Source: Gyrodactylus bullatarudis (lineage: Eukaryota; Platyhelminthes; Monogenea; Gyrodactylidea; Gyrodactylidae). Taken from it: 43,517 nucleotides of DNA. Shown here in pieces: positions 20,398-30,000 of this stretch (positions within the stretch are counted from its first letter, which is position 1; each line of letters opens with the position of its first letter). The stretch is from contig SSNU01000026.1 in the NCBI GenBank assembly GCA_012064415.1, forward strand, positions 1 through 43,517, read 5' to 3'. The position numbers and the translations under genes were made by a program. The notes beneath the pieces are model-generated. The model did not search any database. It saw only the letters and a program-made list of their open reading frames with translations, and was not told where the DNA came from.

Positions 20398-20403
20398 AAT
20401 AAA
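20398..20403 (+). terminator. PSMD12 poly(A) signal
   Basis: AATAAA starts 16 bases after the last base of the stop codon; the 3' UTR would be short. Confidence 0.55.
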
Positions 20404-21046
20404 ACCCTATAAATTTTATTAAAGACTGCATCCATCATTAGACATGAGCCTAAGTAATTCGTTAGAGCCGAAACGATGAATTTAAGTTGGATTACTTGAC
20501 ATAGATTATAATCTACCTTTTTTGTTAAATTCAACTGAAAGACTTTCGGTGAAAGCTCTGGTCCAGTAACTTCATTATGAGAAATGCTAAAGTTTAGCAT
20601 AGACCAAAAACCATATCTATGTTAGTATTTAACTTTGGAGTCTAAGATGATAACTTATCATTGATAAGTAAAATAAGGAACTTAGTTCCTGATTATAAAT
20701 AAGTGTCAAAGGACCTTGGAAATATTTTTCAGAAGATACCTTCAAGATAGACGATTTTCTATTCTACTTAGAATTTTTAAGTCTTGAAAAAATTCTCTCA
20801 AACAATATTCAAACTAGTCTTGAGAAAGATTACCTCCAAGTAAAATAGTCTGTTAAAAGTCCATTTGACCAAGCTTGTCTAAGAGAACGATTTTGATTTA
20901 GCTTAATAATTAAGACTTGATAATTTAATTACCAATGATTATCATAATTAATTAATCAAGTTGAAATATCAACAAAACACGTGAATTCAACTCATGTAAA
21001 ATTAAATTTTTGTTTAAATTATTTACACTCTCTGGCGTTAGGATAA
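20404..21046. other. Intergenic region before the DDAH-like gene
   Basis: No gene seen. Around 20930-20965 there is a short AT palindromic run (TTAATTA, TAATTAATTAA). The promoter of the DDAH-like gene should lie here; no specific motif is assigned. Confidence 0.4.
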
Positions 21047-22181
21047 ATGGCATTTAGGTTCCCTGTCGCATTTATCATAAAACAGGATGATCCTGAACTT
21101 AAAGACGAACATGAACAACTGATGAAGGCTCTCTTTGAAATGCATGTCGATGTTTTTGAGACTTTTGGCGAAGGAAAAGATATAAAAGTTAATGACGTAG
21201 CTTTTATCGTCAACGGTACTGCCCTTATGTGCACACCAACTAAGAACAATTGCCTTGTTTCAGTGAGTAATTTTCCTATTTCTCATAACATAAACTCAAA
21301 ATATTCTAATGATTCTATTTATTTACTTTTAAAATTTTGGTTTTCAATCAACACGATCATATTCGTTACATTTATTCGTTTTTGACATGTGCACAAATTT
21401 GATGACGAATTTTCTTTTTTAATAAATTATTCATTCCTTTCGTTATTAGCACAAATAACTCATCAGGATATATTAGCTACAACTTTAGTAAAAATCAAAT
21501 ATATCAATTTTTATATTCTTTAATAAATAATTATGACCTCTTGAAATTTTGATCTAGATCAACTTAATGAGAAGTGCTCTGAAAACACATGTATCCATAC
21601 GTATTGCAGAGTTGAATATCGAGGGTGCCAAGCTAAAGGGAAGCGATGTCTTGTTCACTGGACAAGAAATTGTCGTCGGTCTATCTGAAGATTCAAATGA
21701 ACTCGGAGCACAGGCTGTTGCCAAAACATTTCCAGAATATTCAACTTATGTTGTTAGGCTACGTCCTCCTTTTAAATCATTACGTGAAGTCATCTCTGTG
21801 ATTGGAAATAATGTTCTTGCGGTCTGTGATGATCCAGTCTCAAAGAAAATAATGCAAGACTTGGGCCAATTATCCTCATGTACTTATAAAGTTTTGCAGT
21901 TGCCTGAAAAGAATGCTGTTGATGCCATCTACTGCAACAAATGCTTGTTAACTCATTCAAAAAGTGTCATACCTTTGAGTAATGAGTTGTTTGAGACTAA
22001 AATCGATTACAAAAGGTAAAATATCCATCTTTCTTATTTCCATCTTAAACTAGATTTTTTTTCTCTTAGGTTCACTGTTCCTGCCGCCAAGCACCTTAAA
22101 AGAAACCATACTCTAACTGATCGGGTTCTCTTTGTCTGTCCAGCTGGCTCACAGAAGAATATTGCTTCGACTATGCCTTGA
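21047..22181 (+). CDS. DDAH-like protein lacking the catalytic His and Cys (three exons)
   Basis: Exons 21047-21262, 21558-22015 and 22070-22181 give 261 residues. Introns are 295 and 54 bp, with GTGAGT..CTAG and GTAAAA..TTAG sites. A TAA directly precedes the ATG. The fold is that of dimethylarginine dimethylaminohydrolase, which hydrolyses asymmetric dimethylarginine to citrulline and dimethylamine and so protects nitric oxide synthase. Matches to DDAH include K-V-N-D-V-A (family V-E-D-V-A), G-S-D-V-L-F-T-G-x-E-x-x-V-G-L-S-x-x-S-N-x-x-G-A (residues 100-123), and the R-P-P-F-K-S segment. By eye, the catalytic His of L-H-L-K-S falls on Pro143, the catalytic Cys of L-T-C-C falls on Val247 (the neighbouring Cys is kept as C248), and the substrate-side Glu is Asn49. 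It is therefore probably not an active DDAH. It might bind rather than cleave a ligand, or use other residues. Confidence 0.8.
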
Positions 22182-22361
22182 ATCGGAACAATCTGTCCAA
22201 TTTTTTTTTATTTTCCTTCTTTTAAAAATCGTGTGCGTTTATTTATTTACATCATCACATACCGAAAAAACAATCTCATCTTGCCTTTCACGTGGTACTT
22301 TGCAGTAGTATTCTTTAATGAGAAAATTTTGCCTTATTTTATCCTAATATTTCATTCGAGA

Positions 22362-22367
22362 AATAAA
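22362..22367 (+). terminator. Candidate poly(A) signal of the DDAH-like gene
   Basis: AATAAA 180 bp after the stop, before the convergent eL13 signal at 22450-22455. The two 3' ends are only about 80 bp apart. Confidence 0.45.
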
Positions 22368-22449
22368 ATTTGTAAATTGATAGCTTTTCTTTTTATATCT
22401 CAAAAACTAGAGATTCATGTGAAATGAAAAGAGTTGTAGGTATAACCGC

Positions 22450-22455
22450 TTTATT
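22450..22455 (-). terminator. eL13 poly(A) signal
   Basis: AATAAA on the minus strand, 42 bp after the eL13 stop codon. Confidence 0.6.
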
Positions 22456-22497
22456 ATACTTGTATCGTAGACAAAGAACAACATGATAACTTTCCCT

Positions 22498-23082
22498 CTA
22501 ATCTTCCTTGACTGTCCTGAGACGATTCCTCTTAGCGATGAGATGTGTTTGAGCTCTCAATTGACGCATACTGTGGAATGCCTGGTAGCCTTTCTCTTCC
22601 TCTGTGATAACGTGGGCAGGCATCTGAGGTTTGGGTTGGTAGACAGGCATAAATGGCTCCTTAAGTTGGAGAAGTTTCTTGGCCTCACTCTTTTTGCTGA
22701 CTGGGAGAACAACAAGTTTAGATTGATAGGCCTTGAGTCTTCGTACATTTCTGTTCATGTTACGCTTGGAGGCGTTTTTCCTTCTGTGATCTACAGAAAT
22801 TCCAATAGTTTTGGCATAATTCTTATTGATACCAGCCTTCTTGAGTTCAAGTAAAGAGAAACCACGACCTTCGCGAACCTTCATGTTGTACCTGAAAGTG
22901 GGACAGTTGACGATGGGGCGAATTGGTCCATGAACAGGACGAGGAGCTACCTTGGCTGCCTTTTCTTTTCTTGCATTTTGGCGTCTAATTTTGCGACCTG
23001 GTTGATTAAACCAGGTACGAACTAAGCGCTGCCAGTGTTTATGGTAGTGATTGTTGTGGATAATATCATTTCCATGAGCCAT
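22498..23082 (-). CDS. RPL13: 60S ribosomal protein eL13
   Basis: eL13 is a structural protein of the large ribosomal subunit. The 194-residue protein has family hallmarks in order: H-x-H-K-H-W-Q-R-x-V-x-T-W-F-N-Q-P-G-R-K (residues 13-32), A-P-R-P-V-x-G-P-I-R-P-I-V (46-58), C-P-T-x-R-Y-N-x-K-V-R-x-G-R-G-F-S-L-x-E-L (60-80), A-K-T-I-G-I-S-V-D-x-R-R-x-N (89-103), Y-Q-S-K-L-x-V-L-P and V-I-T-E-E-E-K. It is shorter than human (211), mainly between residues 128 and 155 and at the basic C-terminus. The coding part is intronless. A T-rich stretch ending in TTTTAG about 50 bases upstream of the ATG could be the acceptor of a 5' UTR intron. It converges with the DDAH-like gene. Confidence 0.96.
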   Translation of the reverse strand: MAHGNDIIHNNHYHKHWQRLVRTWFNQPGRKIRRQNARKEKAAKVAPRPVHGPIRPIVNCPTFRYNMKVREGRGFSLLELKKAGINKNYAKTIGISVDHRRKNASKRNMNRNVRRLKAYQSKLVVLPVSKKSEAKKLLQLKEPFMPVYQPKPQMPAHVITEEEKGYQAFHSMRQLRAQTHLIAKRNRLRTVKED

Positions 23083-23625
23083 ATTTTCTCACGTTCAAGT
23101 GCTTGAATTATAGCAGATACTAAAACAAGATGTAAATTTTTAATCAGTGAACAATTGTTTTGTTAAGTAGCATTATAAATTTTGAACGAATTTGAAAAAT
23201 AGAGTTTAAAACTCTTAGTATTTTTAGATTCTAAAATTTAGAGTGGGAAGTTTTATTACCACAAATATTCCATATTAGTTAAAACCTGCTCTGAGAGGGA
23301 GAATATTGGTGAATTGGATAGGGTATCTTCTTTAGGACCCTTTATTGTAATTGTTTATCATTTGGTTAGTTGTACAGGATTACGGAGGCAGCTATTCTTC
23401 TAATACAAATGGGAAAAGAGTTAAAGAAAATATTTAATAATAGAATGGAGAGAAGCCTTGTCTCAAATTGATATGTTAAGAGGGATCATGTATTTTGAGC
23501 ATTATTGTAAAATTTATAAAGCAGATATTCTGCTTAGTCATATACTTTCCAAATCTCTGACTTAAATTAAGTATGTACTAAAGACTCTGTAATCAATGGG
23601 ATAAATTTGAGTCATAATTTCTAAA
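23083..23625. other. Intergenic region between eL13 and snurportin
   Basis: No gene seen. Both neighbours are on the minus strand, so it should contain the eL13 promoter/5' UTR and the snurportin 3' UTR. Confidence 0.4.
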
Positions 23626-25488
23626 TTAGAATTTATTTATAAAATCATTTTTAGAACTGTAACTTTTTGGCATTGAATCAAAATAACTTTGGTGAATATC
23701 TGTTAGAATTTCTGGAAATGTTTCTCTAAGCATAAATGGCTTTAACCATTGGACAAGATTGGTAAGACCAGGTCGATATTTTGATTTACAATGATAGAAC
23801 AATATACCGTCTAAAACAAATTCTTGACACGGAGAAGAAAATATCCTCTTCAAATTAACCTGGTCAGCACTTATTGTATGCAGAATTGATATGGAATAGT
23901 TGTCTGTTTCAATTTCAATATTGTCTCGGTGATATTTGAGCCATTTGTCACGTTCCATAACCTGAAATTTGAAAATAATATTTTTCATATTGACTAAACT
24001 AATCTATAGGTAAAAAAGGGTAACTAGTCAATGTCAGTTATATCTTGCATTCTTACCGACCAGGGGTTAACCGTCGCCCTGGAAATGGGGTCCACAGAGA
24101 CCCCATTTGTATTGATTTTCCTATGTCATTTTTGTCATTTCCAGGGCGAAGGTTAAAAGATCCTTAGCGAGCAATGGAAATTAAAGAAAAAAATTACGTC
24201 ACTAACTTTCCGAATTATGTTATTCCTGGTCTCAAAGGTGTTTTCATTGAATTTTAATTTACTTAGACCTGATTGGTTCACTGATTGAAATACTTAGATA
24301 AAGAAATAATAGATAATTTCCAAATAGAAATTTTTCAAGGTTTTTAAAAATAAATAATAAAAGATACTTTTTCTCGAGTATGAAATATTCTTATTACTAG
24401 AAAAAAATTATTTTAGAAACCTGATAAGCTCTTGTACCCTTATTTTGCTTATTGAAAACTCATTAAGTACACAATTTAAGAAAATTCTCAACTGTATATT
24501 ATTTAAAATTGATCTCTTGAAAAAAAGTGACAATATTCGAGAAAAGTCTCAAGGTTTGTGCTCTTGAGACAGGTTTGTTTTATTCCTACAGAGTTTTGGT
24601 TGTAGAAAAGGTCTAGAAATAATGGCAATTACTGATTAGTTCGCAAAAATGCTAATTTGATATAGTTAAGCTTGAAATTTTATCGTTTGATAAAAAATAA
24701 TTGCAATATCGAAGATAATACTGACTTTTTTGATATTTTATTTTAGCAGAATAACTGATATTTTACTAATTCTAGTCAGCTCAGTTACAGTTATCATTTC
24801 TATCTTGAAAACATGTGTTTCCCTCAATCATTTGAAAATGGCATAACCAAGGTCTGTCAAGAAAAGTCTGCTTCACTGTATCAATATGATTTGTGAAATT
24901 TCAACTCACATTTTCATCAGTATAATCAGTTTCCTTAAAGTATATCAAGTCCAAAATCCATATTCGAATTTTTCTCTCTCCCATGACATCTTCGTCTGCC
25001 TGAGAGGATTTTTCTACAATACAGTCCAGAATAAACTCGTGTCTTTTGTTGGAGAGGCCATTGCCACCAGGTAGATCGCATTGGAACTTGTCTAAAACTC
25101 TGTTTCTTTTATTTACAAGATATGTATCTCCTTCTGATGAACAAAGCAAGGCATGAATTCCAGTTGGACAAAATTTAAGGACGAAATCTTCATGGAAAGT
25201 ATCAGTTGGGTCCTTTAGCCAATTGGCAATCATTAAGATCTCAGATTTTCCCCAACATTTATTTTTATGTGAATTTTCATTTGATTCAACAGTAATCTTT
25301 CGTATTCTATTTAAAATCTTTTCACGACTCTTTTGTGTTAGCTGTCTAAGTAATTCTCTTGATTGTTCCTTCTTTTGGTCAAGTTTGTTATTTGATTTAT
25401 ACAAGCTTTTGTGCGATATTTTAGTTGAAGATGAATAATCAATCTTTACAGCGTCGAGAATATCCGCTATATGATTAATATCACTCAT
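23626..25488 (-). CDS. SNUPN: Snurportin-1 (m3G-cap snRNP import adaptor), three exons
   Basis: Snurportin-1 binds the trimethylguanosine cap of U snRNPs and imports them with importin beta. Proposed exons on the minus strand: 25488-24910, 24867-24813 and 23993-23626, with junctions EN|GTGAGT and phases that fit. Exon 1 holds a basic helical region like the importin-beta-binding domain (residues about 25-65) and then the cap-binding fold: W-L-K-D-P, V-L-K-F-C-P-T-G-x-x-A-L-L, L-P-G-G-N and I-L-D-C-I. Exon 2 holds the R-P-W-L segment corresponding to F-R-F-Y-W-M in human. Exon 3 holds F-K-F, then L-D-G-I-L-F-Y-H and P-G-L-T-N-L-V-Q-W-L-K-P-F-M. The donor after exon 2 (CAT|GTTTTC) is weak and was chosen because the resulting length matches human; a second donor 27 bases on is possible. 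The first ATG (25488) is used, not the TTG before it. Confidence 0.85.
24071..24152. mobile_element. Small TTAA-flanked MITE in the second snurportin intron (82 bp)
   Basis: CCGTCGCCCTGGAAATG and CATTTCCAGGGCGAAGG form terminal inverted repeats with one mismatch, and TTAA lies on each side (24067-24070 and 24153-24156). The TTAA duplication suggests piggyBac-type mobilisation, although the termini are not classical piggyBac. A second palindrome, ATGGGGTCcacagaGACCCCAT, sits inside. Confidence 0.7.
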
Positions 25489-25634
25489 CAAAGAAAAATT
25501 TTATAAAAGTTATTTAAATTGTTGCCATGAGTACAGATTTTATAAAGCAATGGATTTTTTTAAAGAAATATTATTTATTCAGGAATAATAAATTTAAGAT
25601 TTGAATTTAAATAATTTAATTCGATATCTAGGCT
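25489..25634 (-). promoter_or_regulatory. Very short gap between two minus-strand genes, with poly(A) signal
   Basis: Only 146 bp separate the stop of the upstream gene (25635) from the snurportin ATG (25488). AATAAA lies at 25579-25574 on the minus strand, ending the upstream transcript about 85 bp before snurportin starts. The snurportin promoter must overlap this gap or the upstream gene. Confidence 0.5.
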
Positions 25635-26798
25635 TTAAACTTGTTTGTGAGCCACATAGCAAATTATATTTCCCTGTCTGTTTTTAGTTACGTCTGCAGT
25701 ATTTATCACTGAAATCTCATCATGCCAGTATGCATTAGGATCTAGCTTATGAAAACTTCTGAGTGAATCAATAATATTTCTCGTTACAATCGGAGTCTTG
25801 GTTTTCATCATGGTTTCATCTCTTGAAATTATTTTGACTTTATTTTCGTAACTGGTCGAGCTTAATTCATTTTCAGCATAGACATTCTCATTTTCAGTTG
25901 GTTTAAAACGAATAGGTTTCTCATCATTCAGATTGTACACAGTATCTGAATATTTTTCTGAATCCTCGGTAAAATTTTCATTCTCTCCTGTTCTGATAAT
26001 TTTGACATGATTCCTCTTAAAGTCATTGATGAGAAATTCAAAAGTACTCTCGTTCGCTGGCGTCAAGTAGCAATAATGTGAAGGTCTTCCTTCATTCATA
26101 ATCTCCATTAAAAATGCATTGTTATCGACAACGTGAACACGATTAATGTCCCTATGGGCCAATTTGAAGATTGATTTCTCATTCAGACTAAAGAATTCTA
26201 CAAAACTCAACGGCGATTTATTAACAAACATTTCTTCGATAGGCTGCTCAGAGATATTGTCCAATGATTCAGTTTCCAGTTTCCGTGGAAACTTGTTCAT
26301 ATTCGTCAGAGCCATATTCCTTACGTAAACCATGTGTTCTGGTGGGAATTTATCTCGGATTACTTCGTATTTCAAGTCTGTCTGCGAACGGTTGAGATAA
26401 ATGAACAGTTTTTCATAGCCTACCTCTGCACTCTCCGGATCGAAGAGAGAAATTCTGGACACTTTTGATTCTCGTGTAGCCTCATCCCAGGTAGTTAAAC
26501 AGAGAATGCTTCGATTGAACACGAAGAAATTGTTAATTTCGCTAAACTTTACATCGATTAAGCGTTTCTTGTGGGCCTTGAGGCATTTGAACACCAATCG
26601 AGTCTCTAAAATCCTCAGATAACCACTTTTGGCCTTGTTCTCATCATGGACTTTGGCGAAAAATTCCTCAACGTACGATTTGGTCAAGAGGTCCGGGTTC
26701 TCTTTAAACGTTGTGATTGGCAGAAATTTCGCCTCTCTCTGAAACGAAATTCGTTCACTCTCACGTTTGGAAAATTCAGTAGATGACTTTTGCTTCAT
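25635..26798 (-). CDS. Unknown protein with possible GRAM/PH-like domains, 387 aa
   Basis: An intronless frame from ATG 26798 (the frame is open six codons further up, from a TTG). I see two segments with the alternating beta pattern of GRAM or PH-like domains. Residues about 50-130 contain K-S-G-Y-L-R-I-L-x-T-R-L-V-F-K and L-I-D-V-K-F-S-E-I. Residues about 185-260 contain S-I-F-K-L-A-H-R-D-I-N-R-V and a closing F-E-F-L-I. The double arrangement recalls the N-terminal part of FAN (NSMAF), which precedes a BEACH domain there, but no BEACH or WD repeats follow here. Residues 265-387 are polar and unremarkable. Upstream, TTCAG|ATTCTCTTGGCGCC looks like a splice acceptor, so a 5' exon may exist. 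Function is not assigned. Confidence 0.7.
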   Translation of the reverse strand: MKQKSSTEFSKRESERISFQREAKFLPITTFKENPDLLTKSYVEEFFAKVHDENKAKSGYLRILETRLVFKCLKAHKKRLIDVKFSEINNFFVFNRSILCLTTWDEATRESKVSRISLFDPESAEVGYEKLFIYLNRSQTDLKYEVIRDKFPPEHMVYVRNMALTNMNKFPRKLETESLDNISEQPIEEMFVNKSPLSFVEFFSLNEKSIFKLAHRDINRVHVVDNNAFLMEIMNEGRPSHYCYLTPANESTFEFLINDFKRNHVKIIRTGENENFTEDSEKYSDTVYNLNDEKPIRFKPTENENVYAENELSSTSYENKVKIISRDETMMKTKTPIVTRNIIDSLRSFHKLDPNAYWHDEISVINTADVTKNRQGNIICYVAHKQV

Positions 26799-26816
26799 CC
26801 TCACTCGTGGCGCCAA

Positions 26817-27232
26817 GAGAATCTGAATAGACGCAGATGTTTTTCAAAAATTTTAAGATTATTAACTGAAAATTTGTTGCAAGTATCGTGAATCATGATG
26901 TAAGAAGAAATAAAGTTTGTCTCTTCTCTTATCTTTCATTTCTTTCGAATAAAAAATTAAAATGCTCACATCAAAGCTCTATGAAATGATACATTTTGTG
27001 TATGTCACCATGTATTATGTGTATTAGTGCATTGCATAAGAGAATTTCATCAAGAAAATTATTTTTATATGGGATCCATTTTGATTGGTCGATTTTGTGT
27101 CATCCAATCAGAATTAATTTGTGAATAAACTTGTTCAATTCAACTGATACGTGCCAGTCAGAAAGGAGTTTACACATTTTCAGTATAATTTATTTTGAAC
27201 ATTTCTTACCAAAATTTCATTCCCATCGACTC
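26817..27232. promoter_or_regulatory. Divergent intergenic region
   Basis: About 430 bp between the start of the minus-strand GRAM-like gene and the plus-strand small membrane gene, so it likely holds both promoters. It has a TTGATTGGT/ATCCAATCAGA pair around 27080-27112: inverted CCAAT-box cores on both strands. This is a plausible NF-Y site, by motif only. Confidence 0.4.
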
Positions 27233-27811
27233 ATGGATAATTTGAATTTTTTACTTTACCTCACGGCCTATTTGACAGTAAACGTCAACTGTGAAACAAC
27301 TACAACCACAACGAGAACCTCAACAACATCGGAAGTTACAACAACAGAAGCAGTCGGTGGAATTAATGGATGGAGGACATCAACCATTTTGATACTTTCA
27401 GTTGTCGTCTTTTTTGTATTATCCAATATCATTTGTTGTGGAATTTCAATTAACAAAATTATCGAGTGAGTTTTTATATTGAAAAGTTTTACATATTTCG
27501 AATTTTAACTCGGTTACTTTTAAAACAAGAAAAAATTAGTTTTTAGCACATATTCTTACGTGTATATATAGTGACCCATCTAAATGTTATATATGATTAG
27601 TAAGACCTCAAAAAAGTACTATTTGGTCTATTTTTACTCGATTTACAAAGTAATGGCTTGAGTTTCGATAATATCTGAAGAAAAGATCTGCTCATCTGAT
27701 CACATTTTCTGATTCCTCCAATTCATTTTTAGTATCTTTTGGGACAAGGATAAAAGTATCGTCTTGCAATGGCATCGAAAAAATACTATTCACTGGATGC
27801 ACCAAAAATGA
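27233..27811 (+). CDS. Small Thr-rich single-pass membrane protein, 103 aa (two exons)
   Basis: Exon 1, 27233-27465, starts at an ATG that gives a signal peptide (M-D-N-L-N-F-L-L-Y-L-T-A-Y-L-T-V-N-V-N-C). It is followed by a Thr-rich stalk (C-E-T-T-T-T-T-T-R-T-S-T-T) and a transmembrane helix (I-L-I-L-S-V-V-V-F-F-V-L-S-N-I-I-C-C). The frame would stop at TGA in ATCGAGTGAGT, but the same bases form a strong donor GTGAGT at 27466. A well-formed acceptor (pyrimidine-rich, TTTTTAG, ending 27732) opens exon 2 in phase, giving a 26-residue cytoplasmic tail ending at TGA 27811. Without splicing the product would be 78 aa. Mucin-like O-glycosylated stalk is inferred from Thr content. No family recognised; it may be a short surface protein. 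The gene is divergent to the GRAM-like gene. Confidence 0.5.
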
Positions 27812-27852
27812 GGTCCTGTTATAAAAACCAAAAAGAATAGGATAGGTTGCTA

Positions 27853-27999
27853 TTGGGGTTGATTAAACCCCAACACTCGTCTACGTAATATTTTGTTTGA
27901 GTTGCTATAGTTTCGATTACAAGAAATATTTTGAAAATATATTGAAAAATAAACATATGGTAACTCTTGAAATGTCGTCTGGGGTGTAATCGACCCCAA
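27853..27999. mobile_element. Short MITE-like inverted repeat element (147 bp)
   Basis: TTGGGGTTGATTAAACCCC (27853-27871) matches the reverse complement of 27981-27999 (TTGGGGTCGATTACACCCC) with two differences. The termini are themselves near palindromes. No clear target duplication beyond a possible TA. Confidence 0.5.
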
Positions 28000-30000
28000 A
28001 TATAGGATGAGGTTTAAAGATAGCTGGTACTATTTCTGTACTGAATTGTCCTGAACTTGATGAACGGATGACTAGATTCCTGATATAGAGCTAGCAATAT
28101 TTCATAAAGTAAGCAGCTAGCATCTATCTAGATCAAAACTACATGTATGTTGGAATGTATACGTCAAAGATTTAAAATTTCAACTAAAAAGGATTTATTT
28201 TTTATATTATGTGCTATAATAGGTCAAGGATCGTTTTATAGATTTAAGATTTGGTTGATTTCTCGATGAATCAGAAAGTTTTGATGCAACAAAATAAAAA
28301 GAATCAAGTTTCTTACTCTGCATTTTTTTGCAGCTCTGATGAAATAAACCTAGCTGAGATGAAGATGAGAATTTACTATTTTTACAAAAAACTTGATATT
28401 TTTATATAGATAGCCAGAGTAAAATTAATTTTTTAAATTTCATGATGAGTTAAGATCTTGATGTAAAAAAAAATTTGGCAAATGCTTCAATTTCCGACTT
28501 ATTCATCCTCTGAGATCAACATTTTTATTGATTTCAAAGATTTAAAGCAAATCGATACTGATATTTCAGATCAAGCTGGACGAGAAATTCAAATTTGGCC
28601 ATAAAGGTTTGGGAGATACTCACCATCTTCAAGAAAAAGCTAAAATTAAACTTTTTTTTCCATAGAACCATACTTTTTTGAGTTTTTTTATATAGAAAAT
28701 GAAAATTTTTCAACGTGCGCCAAGATTTTTCAATAAATTTCACTACGAGAAAGGACAAAATTAAAACTTTAGAATACTTTTGGCAACATTTTGAATAAAG
28801 ATAGGGTTTATGGTAAAAATTGAGTATTTTTTCACATGTTAAAAGTGAAGTGTTAAGTAAGGGAAAATGGAATTTTTGTAAATCAGAAAATTAAAAATTT
28901 TCATTCTTTATGAATCTTAATATCAAGTTTTATTTGCAGACCCGACTTCTTAAGAAAATCAAAATATAAACTTGGAATTATTTAGGTAATTCTTAGATTA
29001 ATTTGGAAAATTTCAAAATTTCTTCGTAGTTTTGTAGCTCCAATAGTATTCTTATCTATTCAATTTATCTTTGGTTCACTCTTAAAATAAGCCCTTGACG
29101 AGAGATAAATAAAACTCAGCGTGTGTATCGAGTTTTAAACTGGCTGTGGTAGTAGAAACAACCAAAAAATAAAAATTTATTATCAGATGATGAATTGCAT
29201 ATTTTTCCTATAATTTCCCATTTAATGACCAAACTATTCAGGATTCTAGTGACAAAGAAATACAAAAAACTCAATATTTTTATAGTCAGGAACAGAAGGA
29301 TTTTTTGAAATTTTTAATGAAATTTCCAAAAATATTGAATCTAGCCAAGATTAGGCCGTATATCCTCTTTTCAACTTTCGAACTCAAAATTTTAATCGAT
29401 TTCGAAGATTTTAAGAAATTTGATACTGAAGATTTCGAATTTGGCAATAGAGGTTGAGAGAAATTCGCCATCTCCAAGAATAAGTTCAACCTCTAAATTT
29501 TAGATGATCAAAAAAATTCAAATGGTTCGATTTTCCACAATAATGACAGTGAACTTCTGGAGGCGATTTTGAATTCTCTGTCTGATATCAGCTCTTGACT
29601 GCTTCAATTCTTCGAAATCGATAAAAATTTTGCGTTCGAAATATGAAAAACAGCCTAAATTTCCACAACCTTTTGGCTCATTTCATTATGGAATTCAAAG
29701 ACTCTCTAGCTTGATTTTGGAATGGTTTTTATTTCTCGACATTTTCCATGCAGAAATTCATTTGTTTCTTTAATTTTTTTTATTTCATTGTTACTCAGAG
29801 AAAAGAGCATACTCAACTTCAGAGAATACACTTTAAAAGTAAAAAAGTTTCTCGTCTAGCATAGTCGATGTAAAATCAATATATATCTCTCTCAAATTAT
29901 TCTAATGTCTGAAATTTTTTTTTCTTCTCTAAATTAATTTTCAAAATTACGCCAATTTAAAGCATCACAAGACAAAATAATTTTTTATTTCTTTTTAAAT
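28000..30000. repeat. Gene-free stretch with two related repeat copies
   Basis: About 28380-28650 and 29265-29490 share an order of segments: an AACTTGATATTTTTATA / AACTCAATATTTTTATA start, a TTGATTTCAAAGATTTAA / TCGATTTCGAAGATTTTAA block with ATACTGA following, then TTTGGC..A.AGGTT and CACCATCTTCAAGAA / CGCCATCTCCAAGAA. Identity looks about 70-75 percent. No coding capacity. The source element is not recognised. Confidence 0.6.

Noticed and set aside
22483..22854. 123-codon plus-strand frame
   Set aside because: Antisense to the clearly recognisable eL13 gene.
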